From: Thiohalorhabdus denitrificans
Lineage (GTDB): Bacteria > Pseudomonadota > Gammaproteobacteria > Thiohalorhabdales > Thiohalorhabdaceae
Direction of reading: 5' to 3'
NCBI RefSeq assembly: GCF_001399755.1
Contig: NZ_LJCP01000011.1
Span: forward strand, 124,001-188,000
DNA length: 64,000 nucleotides
A program made the translations under genes and the position numbers. The stretch's first letter is position 1, and every line of letters begins with the position of its first letter. Below the pieces are notes generated by a model. The model saw nothing but the letters and a program-made list of their open reading frames with translations. It had not been told where the DNA came from and ran no database searches. Shown in pieces: positions 27,782-38,020 of this stretch.

Positions 27782-28948
27782 ATGGCACGCGAATATCTCT
27801 TCTCCTCCGAATCGGTTGGAGAAGGCCATCCTGACAAGGTGGCCGACAACGTCTCGGACGCCATTCTGGACGCCCTGCTTGAGCAGGACCCCATGTCCCG
27901 TGTGGCCTGCGAGACCATGGTGAACACCGGCATGGCCATCATCTCCGGTGAGATCACCAGCGGCGCCAACGTCGATTACACCGACGTGGTCCGCAAGACC
28001 ATCACCGACATCGGCTACAACAGCAGCGACATGGGCTTCGACGGCAACACCTGCGCCGTGCTCATCGGCCTGGACAAGCAGTCCCAGGACATCGCTCAGG
28101 GCGTGGACGAAGGCACCGGCCTCGACCTCGACCAGGGCGCCGGTGACCAGGGCCTGATGTTCGGTTTCGCTACCAACGAGACCGAAGACCTCATGCCCAT
28201 GCCCATCCAGTACGCCCACAAGCTGACCGAGCAGCAGAAGGTGCTGCGCAACAACGGCAAGCTTCCCTGGCTGCGTCCTGACGTGAAGTCCCAGGTGTCC
28301 GTGCGCTACGAGGGCAACACCCCCAAGGCCATCGACGCCGTGGTGATCTCCACCCAGCACGACGAGAGCGTCAGCCACGATGACCTCAAGGAGGCCATCC
28401 AGGAAGAGGTGATCAAACCGATCATCCCCTCCTCCATGCTCTCCGACGACACCAAGTACTTCATCAACCCGACCGGCCGGTTCGTGATCGGCGGCCCCGT
28501 GGGCGACTGCGGCCTCACCGGCCGGAAGATCATCGTCGACACCTACGGCGGCATGGGCCGTCACGGCGGCGGCGCCTTCTCCGGTAAGGATCCCACGAAG
28601 GTGGACCGCTCCGCCGCCTACGCCGCCCGCTACGTGGCCAAGAACGTGGTGGCGGCCGGCCTCGCCGACATGTGCGAGGTGCAGGTGGCCTACGCCATCG
28701 GCATCGCCAACCCGGTTTCCGTCCACGTCGAGACCTTCGGCACCGCCAAGATCGACGAGGAGAAGATCGAGCAGCTGATCCGGAAGCATTTCGATCTGCG
28801 GCCGAAGGGCATCGTGCAGATGCTCGACCTGCTGCGGCCGATCTACAAGAAGACCGCCTCCAACGGCCACTTCGGCCGGCCGGAGCCGGAATTCGGCTGG
28901 GAGAAGACCGACAAGGCCGAGGGCCTCAAGGCCGACGCCGGGCTTTAA
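27782..28948 (+). CDS. metK: S-adenosylmethionine synthetase
   Basis: MetK makes SAM from methionine and ATP. The 388-residue protein shows [21 protein letters not shown], the [10 protein letters not shown] hexapeptide region and the phosphate-binding [19 protein letters not shown], the canonical signatures at normal length. The preceding site is GAGGAG before the ATG at 27782. In this context its product supplies the downstream demand of GSMT, which needs two to three SAM per glycine. Confidence 0.97.
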   Translation: MAREYLFSSESVGEGHPDKVADNVSDAILDALLEQDPMSRVACETMVNTGMAIISGEITSGANVDYTDVVRKTITDIGYNSSDMGFDGNTCAVLIGLDKQSQDIAQGVDEGTGLDLDQGAGDQGLMFGFATNETEDLMPMPIQYAHKLTEQQKVLRNNGKLPWLRPDVKSQVSVRYEGNTPKAIDAVVISTQHDESVSHDDLKEAIQEEVIKPIIPSSMLSDDTKYFINPTGRFVIGGPVGDCGLTGRKIIVDTYGGMGRHGGGAFSGKDPTKVDRSAAYAARYVAKNVVAAGLADMCEVQVAYAIGIANPVSVHVETFGTAKIDEEKIEQLIRKHFDLRPKGIVQMLDLLRPIYKKTASNGHFGRPEPEFGWEKTDKAEGLKADAGL

Positions 28949-28968
28949 GCTTCGCGGACGCCGCGGTC

Positions 28969-29000
28969 GCCCCGGCTGGCCCGGTCTAGCCGGGGCTTTC
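28969..29000 (+). terminator. Weak terminator or attenuator between metK and ahcY
   Basis: A 9-bp stem GCCCCGGCT/AGCCGGGGC with a ten-base loop is followed by TTTCTAA. The T-tract is short, so partial read-through into ahcY is likely. Confidence 0.5.
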
Positions 29001-29020
29001 TAACAGTTTGTCTTTTTGCT

Positions 29021-29052
29021 TCGCGAATTACGGCAACGGTTCCGTTTCGCGA
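29021..29052 (+). promoter_or_regulatory. Hairpin just upstream of the ahcY ribosome-binding site
   Basis: TCGCGAA pairs with TTCGCGA and, inside, ACGG with CCGT, forming an 11-bp interrupted stem ending seven bases before the GGAG site of ahcY. It does not match the known SAH riboswitch. A role in translational control is inferred from position only. Confidence 0.45.
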
Positions 29053-29071
29053 TATGAAGGAGCTTTAGAGA

Positions 29072-30361
<1,290 letters not shown>

Positions 30362-30382
30362 TCGGCGCGGTAGGCATCGGTA

Positions 30383-30449
30383 GGAGGAGGTCCGCCCTCC
30401 TCCCGAATGGGGTTCGTCCCCATTCGTAGGCCGTCCCGCCGGGGCGGCC
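30383..30449 (+). promoter_or_regulatory. Three back-to-back stems in the metF leader
   Basis: Stems at 30383-30403 (GGAGGAG/CTCCTCC), 30404-30426 (CGAATGGGG/CCCCATTCG) and 30429-30449 (GGCCGTCCC/GGGGCGGCC with one G-T pair) follow each other almost without gap between ahcY and metF. AATGGGGATTTTT follows and could compete with the second stem. I do not recognise a known riboswitch. Confidence 0.5.
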
Positions 30450-30515
30450 CACCAATGGGGATTTTTCGAAAGCGGCGAGGCCGCCAGGCATCTACCGCGA
30501 AGCGAGGATACGAAT

Positions 30516-31364
30516 ATGGGTTTCAAACGGGAAAATTACGAATTTTCCTTCGAGTTTTTCCCGCCCAAGAATGACGAGGGCGAGAAGCGGCTCCAGGAAG
30601 CGGTCCACGAGCTCAAGCCGCTGAATCCGGCCTATTGCTCGGTGACCTTCGGCGCCGGCGGATCCACCCGGGAGCGCACGTTCGACACGGTGGACTGGAT
30701 CCAGAAGGAGGCCGGGCTTGAGGCCGTCCCTCACCTGTCCTGCATCGGCTCGCGCAAGGAGGACATCCGCGAGATCCTGCAGCGCTACCAGGACTCCGGA
30801 GTTAAGCGGGTCATCGCTTTGCGCGGCGACATCCCCGAGGACGAGGAGGCCTTCAAGGAGGGCGGCTTCCGCTACGCCAACGAACTGGTGGAATTCATCA
30901 AGAGCGACTTCCCCTCCTTCGAGGTGGTGGTGGGCGCCTACCCCGAGTTCCACCCGGAGGCTCCCGACCCGGTCACGGACATGGAGAACTTCGTCCGTAA
31001 GGTAAAGGCGGGCGCCGACGTGGCCACCACCCAGTACTTCTTCACTAACCTGTCCTACTACAAGTTCGTGGACGATGTGCAGAAGATGGGCGTGGACATC
31101 CCCATCAAGGTGGGGCTGATGCCTATCACCAACTTCAAGCAGATCGACCGGTTCTCCCAGATGTGCGGCGCCGACATCCCGGCATGGATCCGCAAGCGCA
31201 TGGAGCACTTCGGCGACGACACCGAATCGCAGAAGGAGCTGGGGATCGACATCGCCACCCGGCAGGCCGAGGATCTGCTCGCCCAGGGCATCCCCGGCAT
31301 CCACTTCTACACTCTGAACAAGGCCGAGGCCACCAAGCGCATCTGGCAGAACTTGGGGCTGTGA
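30516..31364 (+). CDS. metF: 5,10-methylenetetrahydrofolate reductase
   Basis: MetF reduces methylene-THF, the product of the glycine cleavage T-protein, to 5-methyl-THF for MetH. The 282-residue FAD barrel protein begins FSFEFFPPKNDEGE, then SVTFGAGGSTRERT, IALRGDIP and GAYPEFHPEA, and ends GIHFYTLNKAEATKRIW, as in bacterial MetF. Length is normal. The gap to metH carries repeat element D. Confidence 0.96.
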   Translation: MGFKRENYEFSFEFFPPKNDEGEKRLQEAVHELKPLNPAYCSVTFGAGGSTRERTFDTVDWIQKEAGLEAVPHLSCIGSRKEDIREILQRYQDSGVKRVIALRGDIPEDEEAFKEGGFRYANELVEFIKSDFPSFEVVVGAYPEFHPEAPDPVTDMENFVRKVKAGADVATTQYFFTNLSYYKFVDDVQKMGVDIPIKVGLMPITNFKQIDRFSQMCGADIPAWIRKRMEHFGDDTESQKELGIDIATRQAEDLLAQGIPGIHFYTLNKAEATKRIWQNLGL

Positions 31365-31448
31365 GGAGCGAGGCGTGAGGGGTGAGGCGTAACCGCTTCT
31401 CACCCCCCGCATCGGTTTTCTCCTCACTCCTTACTCCTCACACCTCAA
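31361..31448. repeat. Intergenic element D with heptameric inverted arms
   Basis: The left arm (31361-31390, starting in the metF stop) is imperfect GTGAGGA/GCGAGGC units; the right arm (31421-31448) is the inverse (TCCTCAC, TCCTTAC). It fills nearly the whole metF-metH gap. Confidence 0.65.
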
Positions 31449-31469
31449 CGATTACTAGAGGAGCCTCTG

Positions 31470-34025
31470 ATGAGCCGTTTCATGGACCGACTCAAAGAGC
31501 GCGTGCTGATCCTGGACGGCGGGATGGGCACCGCTTTGATGGAATACGACCTGGACCTCGAGAAAGACTTCCTGGGTCTGGAAAACTGCTCGGAGATCCT
31601 TTGTGACTCCCGGCCCGACGTGGTTAAGGACATTCACCGTTCCTTCTACGAGGCCGGCTCCGACGCGGTGGAGACCAACACCTTCGGCTCCAACAAGCTG
31701 GTGCTCGCCGAATTCGACCTCACCGAGCGCACCCGCGAGCTGAACCGCATCGCCACCGAGCAGGCGCGCGAGGTGGCCGATGAGTTCGCCACCGACGACT
31801 GGCCGCGCTTCGTGGTGGGCTCCATGGGCCCGGGCACCAAACTGCCCAGCCTGGCCCATATCGACTACGACACCCTGGAAGACTCCTACGCGGAGCAGGC
31901 CCGGGGCCTGATCGACGGCGGCGTGGACGTGTTCCTGACCGAGACCTCCCAGGACCCGCTGCAGATCAAGGCCGCCATCAACGGCATCCGCCTGGCCCAG
32001 CGCGAGGCCGGCGTGGACCTGCCCATCATCTCCCAGGTGACCATCGAGACCGTGGGCACCATGCTGGTGGGCACCGAGATCCAGGCGGCGGCCACCATCC
32101 TGGACGCCATGGACGTGGACATGATGGGCATGAACTGCGCCACCGGCCCCGCGGAGATGTCCGAGCACGTCAAGTGGCTCGGCGAGAACTGGCCCAAGCC
32201 CTTCTCCGTGCTGCCCAACGCCGGCCTGCCCATGCTGGTGGACGGCAAGACCACCTATCCCCTGCAGCCCGCGGAGATGGCCGACTGGGTGGCCCGCTTC
32301 GTCGAAGAGGACGGCGTCAACCTGATCGGCGGCTGCTGCGGCACCACGCCGGAGCACATGAAGGCGCTGCGCGACAAGATCGGCTTCCAGGCGCCCAAGG
32401 ACCGCGGCGACGTCAAGCTGGAGCCCGCCCTGGCCTCGCTGTACAACCAGGTGCCCTTCCGCCAGGAGAACGCGGTAATGGCCATCGGCGAGCGCACCAA
32501 CGCCAACGGCTCCAAGCGGTTCCGCGAGCTCCTCAATGAGGAGGACTGGAACGGCATCACCCGCGTCGCCAAGGACCAGGTCAAGGAAGGCTCCCACACC
32601 CTGGACGTGTGCACCGCCTACGTGGGCCGCGACGAGGTCCGCGACATGACCGAGGTGATCTCCCGCTTCCGCGGCGACGTCACCATCCCGCTGGTGATCG
32701 ACTCCACCGAGACCCCGGTCATCGAGACCGCCCTGAAGCTCTACGGCGGCAAGGCGCTGATCAACTCCATCAACTTCGAGGAAGGTGAGGAGAAGGCCGC
32801 CACCGTGCTTGGCTATGCCAAGAAGTACGGTGCCGGGGTGATCGCCCTGACCATCGACGAAGACGGCATGGCCAAGGAAGTCGACGACAAGATGCGGATC
32901 GCCCGCCGTCTTTACGACTTCGCGGTAAACCAGCACGGCCTGCCGGCCCACGACCTGATGTACGACCCGCTGACCTTCACGGTCTGCACGGGTAACGAGG
33001 AAGACCGCAAGCACGCCATCAACACCCTGGACGCCATCGAGGCCATCGCCAACGAGATGCCCGAAGTCCAGATCGTGCTGGGCCTGTCCAACATCTCCTT
33101 CGGCCTGAAGCCGGCGGCGCGCCAGGTGCTGAACTCGGTGATGCTGCACCACGCCCAGCGCCGCGGCCTCACCGCCGCGATCATGCACTCCTCCGCGATC
33201 CTGCCCAAGCACAAGATCGACGAGGAGGAGTACAAGGTCGCCGAGGACCTGCTGTTCGACCGCCGCGAGGAAGGCTACGACCCGCTCCACAAGTTCATCG
33301 AGCTGTTCAAGGACAAGGAGGCCAAGGGCGGGCCGGAGAAGAAGAAGCCGGAGACCATCGAGGAGGTGCTCAAGGAGCGCATCGTCGACGGCGACCGCGA
33401 CGGCATCGAGGAAGATCTCGACAAGGCCATGGAGAAGTACGAGCCGCTGGAGATCGTCAACCAGCACCTGCTCGGCGGCATGAAGGTGGTGGGCGAGCTG
33501 TTCGGCGCCGGCGAGATGCAACTGCCCTTCGTGCTCCAGGCCGCCGAAACCATGAAGGCCGCGGTGGCCCACCTCGAGCAGTTCATGGAGAAGAAGGAAG
33601 GCGAGGAGAAGGGCACCATGGTCCTGGCCACGGTGAAGGGCGACGTCCACGACATCGGCAAGAACCTCGTGGATATCATCCTCACCAACAACGGCTACAA
33701 CGTGGTCAACATCGGCATCAAGCAGCCCTGCGAGGCCATCATCGAGGCCGCCGAGGAGAACAACGCCGACGTCATCGGCATGTCCGGTCTGCTGGTGAAG
33801 TCCACGGTGATCATGAAGGACAACCTCGAGGAGATGCGCGGCCGGGACATCAAGACCCCGGTGCTCCTGGGTGGCGCCGCCCTGACCCGCAACTTCGTGG
33901 AACAGGACTGCTCCGAGGCCTACGGCGACGGTGTGGTGGAGTACGCCAAGGACGCCTTCGCCGGGCTCCAGCTCATGGACCGCCTCACCGGCAACGCCCA
34001 GCCGGAGCAGGAAGAGGCCGAGTAA
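31470..34025 (+). CDS. metH: Cobalamin-dependent methionine synthase lacking the activation domain
   Basis: MetH transfers the methyl of 5-methyl-THF to homocysteine through cobalamin. The 851 residues comprise a homocysteine domain (about 1-325; zinc ligands in MNCATGP and GGCCGTTP), a pterin domain (about 335-600; IGERTNANGSKRF), a four-helix cap (about 620-710) and a B12 domain with DVHDIGKN (Asp725, axial His727). Usual MetH is about 1,230 residues; the C-terminal SAM-dependent reactivation domain is absent here and encoded separately at 34210. A strong terminator follows. The protein is very acidic. Confidence 0.95.
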   Translation: MSRFMDRLKERVLILDGGMGTALMEYDLDLEKDFLGLENCSEILCDSRPDVVKDIHRSFYEAGSDAVETNTFGSNKLVLAEFDLTERTRELNRIATEQAREVADEFATDDWPRFVVGSMGPGTKLPSLAHIDYDTLEDSYAEQARGLIDGGVDVFLTETSQDPLQIKAAINGIRLAQREAGVDLPIISQVTIETVGTMLVGTEIQAAATILDAMDVDMMGMNCATGPAEMSEHVKWLGENWPKPFSVLPNAGLPMLVDGKTTYPLQPAEMADWVARFVEEDGVNLIGGCCGTTPEHMKALRDKIGFQAPKDRGDVKLEPALASLYNQVPFRQENAVMAIGERTNANGSKRFRELLNEEDWNGITRVAKDQVKEGSHTLDVCTAYVGRDEVRDMTEVISRFRGDVTIPLVIDSTETPVIETALKLYGGKALINSINFEEGEEKAATVLGYAKKYGAGVIALTIDEDGMAKEVDDKMRIARRLYDFAVNQHGLPAHDLMYDPLTFTVCTGNEEDRKHAINTLDAIEAIANEMPEVQIVLGLSNISFGLKPAARQVLNSVMLHHAQRRGLTAAIMHSSAILPKHKIDEEEYKVAEDLLFDRREEGYDPLHKFIELFKDKEAKGGPEKKKPETIEEVLKERIVDGDRDGIEEDLDKAMEKYEPLEIVNQHLLGGMKVVGELFGAGEMQLPFVLQAAETMKAAVAHLEQFMEKKEGEEKGTMVLATVKGDVHDIGKNLVDIILTNNGYNVVNIGIKQPCEAIIEAAEENNADVIGMSGLLVKSTVIMKDNLEEMRGRDIKTPVLLGGAALTRNFVEQDCSEAYGDGVVEYAKDAFAGLQLMDRLTGNAQPEQEEAE

Positions 34026-34050
34026 CCGGCGGCTCCTGACCCGCAGTCAG

Positions 34051-34077
34051 GGGGCCGCCGGGCGCGGCCCCTTTTTT
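34051..34077 (+). terminator. Intrinsic terminator after metH
   Basis: An 8-bp stem GGGGCCGC/GCGGCCCC with a five-base loop is followed by six T residues, 25 bases after the metH stop. It separates metH from the split activation-domain gene. Confidence 0.92.
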
Positions 34078-34209
34078 AGGCGTAAAACCCGACAGATTTA
34101 CCCGGTTTTAACGGCCCCGCTACGCGGCTTTTGCCATTTTCCCGCCGACCTGATAGTGATTTAAGGTTGGACGAAAGGCGTGTACGCGGCGCCCAGCATA
34201 GGTAAGACC

Positions 34210-35049
34210 ATGACCGAACAAGTGATCCGTTCCGACGTCGCCACCGATAACCCCGTTCCCACCCCGCCCTTCTGGGGCACCCGCGTGCTCGAGCACATCC
34301 CGGTGCGCGCCCTGGTGCCCTACATCAACAAGACCATGCTCTACCAGTTCCAGTGGGGCTTCAAAAAGGCGGGGCGCAAGAAGGACGAGTACTGGCAGTG
34401 GGCCAAGCAGGAGGTGGACCCCATCTTCAACGACATGCTGGCCCGGGTGGAGCGGGAGCAGATCCAGACCCCCCAGGCGGTCTACGGCTATTTCCCCTGC
34501 CAGAGCGAGGGCAACGACATCGTCCTTTACACGGACCCCGACGGGAGCGAGGAGCTGCAGCGCTTCACCCTCCCGCGTCAGGACGGCAAGAAGAACCTCT
34601 GCATCGCCGACTTCTTCCGCTCCAAGGAATCCGGGGAGATGGACGTGATCGGCCTGCAGGTGGTCACGGTGGGTCAGCACGCCTCCGACGTGGCCCGCGA
34701 GTGGTTCAACGAGGACCGCTACACCGACTACCTGTACCTGCACGGCCTCAACGTGGAGACCACCGAGGCCCTGGCGGAGTGGGTGCACAAGCAGATTCGC
34801 GCCGATCTGGGCTTCGCCGGTGAGGACGACCGCGACCCGCAGGCGCTGATCAAGCAGGGCTACCGGGGCTCCCGCTATTCCTTCGGCTACCCGGCCTGCC
34901 CCAACCTGGAGGACCAGCGGCCCCTGCTGCAGATCCTGCAGGCGGACCGCCTGGGCATCACCATGGCGGACGAGCAGCAGATGCACCCCGAGGAATCCAC
35001 CTCCGCCATCGTCTGCCACCACCCAGAGGCCAAGTATTTCAGTGTCTGA
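34210..35049 (+). CDS. Free-standing methionine synthase reactivation domain
   Basis: The 279-residue protein matches the C-terminal activation domain of MetH, which binds SAM and lets a reductase rescue oxidised cob(II)alamin. Diagnostic is RYSFGYPACPNLEDQ (Arg222-Pro231 region), where the domain contacts SAM; PPFWGTRVLE and the PCQSEGND block also fit. A separate activation protein is known in Thermotoga maritima. Here metH ends with its own terminator, so expression may be uncoupled. A weak promoter (TTGCCA-17-TAGTGA, 34131-34159) precedes it. ATG 34210 is preferred to an upstream GTG at 34180. Confidence 0.9.
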   Translation: MTEQVIRSDVATDNPVPTPPFWGTRVLEHIPVRALVPYINKTMLYQFQWGFKKAGRKKDEYWQWAKQEVDPIFNDMLARVEREQIQTPQAVYGYFPCQSEGNDIVLYTDPDGSEELQRFTLPRQDGKKNLCIADFFRSKESGEMDVIGLQVVTVGQHASDVAREWFNEDRYTDYLYLHGLNVETTEALAEWVHKQIRADLGFAGEDDRDPQALIKQGYRGSRYSFGYPACPNLEDQRPLLQILQADRLGITMADEQQMHPEESTSAIVCHHPEAKYFSV

Positions 35050-35065
35050 CGGCCGGAGCGGGTAA

Positions 35066-35713
35066 GTGGCATCCCAGTCTTCCCACGGGGCGGACCGCAT
35101 CGCCCTCGCCTGGACCGGCGCCTCCGGCGCCGCCTACGGGCTGCGCCTCCTGGAGCAGCTCCTGGCCGCTGGCGTGCGAGTGGAGCTGATCGTCTCCAAG
35201 GCGGCCCAGGTGGTGCTGGGCCAGGAGACGGACCTGGACCTGCCCGCCCAGCCCGAGGCCATGCGCGAAGCGCTGGTGACCCACCTGGGATGCGGATCGA
35301 ACACCCTGCGGGTGTACGGCCGCGAGCAGTGGACGGCGCCGGTGGCCTCGGGCTCCAACGCCCCCCGGGCCATGGTGGTGTGCCCCTGCACCTCGGGCAC
35401 CGTAGCCGCCATCGCCAACGGCACCAGTGATAACCTGATCGAGCGGGCCGCGGACGTCACCATCAAGGAGCGCCGGCAGCTCGTGCTGGTGCACCGGGAG
35501 ACCCCGCTGTCCCTCATCCACCTGGAGAACATGACCCGGCTGGCGCGAATGGGGGTGACCATCCTGCCCGCCAACCCGGGCTTCTACCACCGGCCTGCCA
35601 CCGTGGAGGAGCTGGTGGATTTCGTGGTGGCGCGGGTTCTGGACCACCTGGAGGTGGACCACGAACTGGTCCCGCGCTGGGCCGCCGACGAGGAACGCCG
35701 TGAAGCCGACTAA
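35066..35713 (+). CDS. ubiX: Flavin prenyltransferase
   Basis: UbiX attaches a dimethylallyl group to FMN to make the prenylated cofactor needed by UbiD decarboxylases in ubiquinone synthesis. The 215-residue protein has [18 protein letters not shown] at the N-terminus, [26 protein letters not shown] and [14 protein letters not shown], which are the UbiX signatures. The GTG start is 16 bases after the previous stop; its 3' end overlaps ptsP by 14 bases. It is probably co-transcribed with the MetH activation gene. Confidence 0.95.
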   Translation: MASQSSHGADRIALAWTGASGAAYGLRLLEQLLAAGVRVELIVSKAAQVVLGQETDLDLPAQPEAMREALVTHLGCGSNTLRVYGREQWTAPVASGSNAPRAMVVCPCTSGTVAAIANGTSDNLIERAADVTIKERRQLVLVHRETPLSLIHLENMTRLARMGVTILPANPGFYHRPATVEELVDFVVARVLDHLEVDHELVPRWAADEERREAD

Positions 35714-38009
35714 CGTCCTCCGCACCCTGCACCGCATCACTCAGGAGGTGGGCCGCGCCCCCAACCTCCAGCAGGCGCTGGCCATCCTGGTGTCCGGCCT
35801 GCGCCGTGCCATGAGCACGGAGGTGTGCACCGTCTACCTCTCCGACCCGGAGGTGGAGGGCGGCTGGGTGCTGCGGGCCACCGACGGCCTCAATCCGGAG
35901 TCGGTGGGCCGGGTGCGCCTGGGCCCCGGGGAGGGGCTGGTCGGGCTGGTGGCCCGCGAGGAGGAGCCGGTGAACCTGGACAACGCCGGCCAGCACCCCC
36001 TGTTCCGCTACTTCCCCGAAACGGGGGAGGAGCGCTTCCCGGCCTTCCTCGGGGTACCCATCCTGCACCGCGGCGAGGTGCTCGGCGTCATCTCCGTCCA
36101 GGGGACCAAGTCGGAGCGCTTCGACGAGGAGCACGCCACGCTCCTGTTCACCGCCGCGGCGCAGCTGGGCGGGGTGATCGCCCACGCCCAGGTCCTGGAG
36201 CGCCTGGGGATCCGCTCCACCGCCCCCACGGAGGGCGGCGAGCAGGAAGGGACGCCCCGTGTCGAGGCCTTCCTGGCCGGACAGGGGGGCGCGCAGGGCA
36301 TCACCATCGGCACCGCCTGGGCGGTGTACCCGCCGGCGGACCTGTCCGCCATCGCCGACCGCCCCTGCGAGGACCCCGAGAGCGACAAGCGCGAGTTCCA
36401 GCGGGCCCTGAACGCAGCCGACCAGGAGATGGCGGAGCTGGGCGGCAACCTCAACGAGCGCATCGACGAGGAGGACGCCGACCTCATCCACGCCTACCTC
36501 CACATCCTCCGGGACAAGGGGTTCCAGCGCCGCGTGGAGGCCCGCATCGACGCCGGCACCTGGGTGCAGGCGGCGGTGCGCGACGTGGTCTGGGAGTACA
36601 TCGAGGCCTTCGAGAACATGGACGACCCCTACCTGCGGGAGCGGGCGGCGGACATGCGCGACCTCGGCAGGCGCCTCATCGCCCACCTCCAGCAGGGCAG
36701 CCATCGCCACGACGGCGAGCTTCCCTCGGACACGGTGCTGGTGGGCGAGGAGATCTCGCCGCTCAACATGGCGAGCGTCCCCGAGGGGCACCTCAAGGGG
36801 GTCATCAGCGCCACGGGATCGGGGGGCAGCCACGTGGCCATCCTCGCCCACGCCTTCGGAATCCCCGCCGTCATGGGCGTGGAGGACCTGCCCGTGGCCC
36901 TCATCGACGGCAAGCGCGTGGTGGTGGACGGCTACAGCGGAAGGGTGTACGTGGACCCCTCCCCCAAGATCCTCCAGGAGTACCAGCGCCTGGAGGCCGA
37001 GGAGGCGGCCCTCACCGAGCGCCTTGCCGTGCTGCGCGACCAGTCCGCCGAGAGCCCCGACGGCCGGGTCATTCCCCTGTACGCCAACACGGGGCTCCTG
37101 GCGGACCTGGATCCCGCCCTGCGCTCCGGGGCGGAGGGGATCGGGCTGTACCGCACCGAGCTGCCCTTCCTGACCCGGGACCGCTTCCCGGGCGAGGCGG
37201 AGCAGATCCGCATCTACCGCCAGGTGTTCGAGACCTTCGCCCCGCGGCCGGTGACCATCCGCACCCTGGACATCGGGGGGGACAAGCTGCTTCCCTACCT
37301 CCCCATCCAGGAGGACAACCCCTTCCTGGGCTGGCGGGGGCTGCGCCTGTCCCTGGACCACCCGGAGATCTTCCTCACCCAGCTCCGGGCCATCCTGCGG
37401 GCAGCCCCCTCGGGCAACGTCCGGGTGCTCCTGCCCATGGTCACCACCGTGGACGAGCTGGACGAGGCCCTGAGGCTCATCGAACGGGCCCGCAAGGAGC
37501 TGGCGGCCGTGGGTGAGTCGGCCCCGGAGCTTCCGGTGGGGGCCATGATCGAGGTGCCTTCGGCGGTCTTCCAGACCGCGGCCATCGCCCGGCGGGTGAA
37601 CTTCCTGTCCATCGGCACCAACGACCTGACCCAGTACCTCCTCGCCGTGGACCGCAACAACGCCCGGGTGGCCAGCCTGTTCGACTCCCTCCATCCGGCG
37701 GTGCTGCACGCCATCCGGACCGTGGTGGAGGAGGCTCACGGCGAGGGCCGCCCGGTCTCCGTGTGCGGCGAGATGGCCGCCGATCCGGTGGGCGCCCTGC
37801 TGCTCGCCGGCATGGGGGTGGACGATCTGTCCATGAGCGCCGGGGCCCTGCTGCGCATCAAGTGGGTCCTGCGCTCCTTTTCCACGACCCAGACCCGGGA
37901 GCTCGCCGAGCTGGCCCAGAGCGACGAGTGCCCCAGCTCCACCCGGACCCGGGTGGAGGGGGCCCTGCTGGACGCCGGACTGGGCAGCCTGATCCGCGCC
38001 GGCGACTGA
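35700..38009 (+). CDS. ptsP: GAF-domain phosphoenolpyruvate-protein phosphotransferase (EI-Ntr)
   Basis: PtsP starts the nitrogen PTS by passing phosphate from PEP to NPr. The 769 residues comprise an N-terminal GAF domain (about 1-165), the EI N-domain with phosphorylated His378 in [15 protein letters not shown], and the PEP-binding barrel ([10 protein letters not shown]-like [28 protein letters not shown] and CGEMAADP). Length fits EI-Ntr. It starts with GTG inside the ubiX 3' end. ptsN and ptsO are not in the window. Confidence 0.95.
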   Translation: MKPTNVLRTLHRITQEVGRAPNLQQALAILVSGLRRAMSTEVCTVYLSDPEVEGGWVLRATDGLNPESVGRVRLGPGEGLVGLVAREEEPVNLDNAGQHPLFRYFPETGEERFPAFLGVPILHRGEVLGVISVQGTKSERFDEEHATLLFTAAAQLGGVIAHAQVLERLGIRSTAPTEGGEQEGTPRVEAFLAGQGGAQGITIGTAWAVYPPADLSAIADRPCEDPESDKREFQRALNAADQEMAELGGNLNERIDEEDADLIHAYLHILRDKGFQRRVEARIDAGTWVQAAVRDVVWEYIEAFENMDDPYLRERAADMRDLGRRLIAHLQQGSHRHDGELPSDTVLVGEEISPLNMASVPEGHLKGVISATGSGGSHVAILAHAFGIPAVMGVEDLPVALIDGKRVVVDGYSGRVYVDPSPKILQEYQRLEAEEAALTERLAVLRDQSAESPDGRVIPLYANTGLLADLDPALRSGAEGIGLYRTELPFLTRDRFPGEAEQIRIYRQVFETFAPRPVTIRTLDIGGDKLLPYLPIQEDNPFLGWRGLRLSLDHPEIFLTQLRAILRAAPSGNVRVLLPMVTTVDELDEALRLIERARKELAAVGESAPELPVGAMIEVPSAVFQTAAIARRVNFLSIGTNDLTQYLLAVDRNNARVASLFDSLHPAVLHAIRTVVEEAHGEGRPVSVCGEMAADPVGALLLAGMGVDDLSMSAGALLRIKWVLRSFSTTQTRELAELAQSDECPSSTRTRVEGALLDAGLGSLIRAGD

Positions 38010-38020
38010 AAGGCCCCACC

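Noticed and set aside
26507-29071. SAM or SAH riboswitch before GSMT, metK or ahcY
   Set aside because: I looked for the conserved cores, including the GCUGC and GGCUCGG type blocks of the SAH riboswitch, and did not find them. Only simple stems are visible.
31470-34025. metH as a truncated pseudogene
   Set aside because: All catalytic domains and their metal or cobalamin ligands are intact, and the missing domain is encoded intact nearby.
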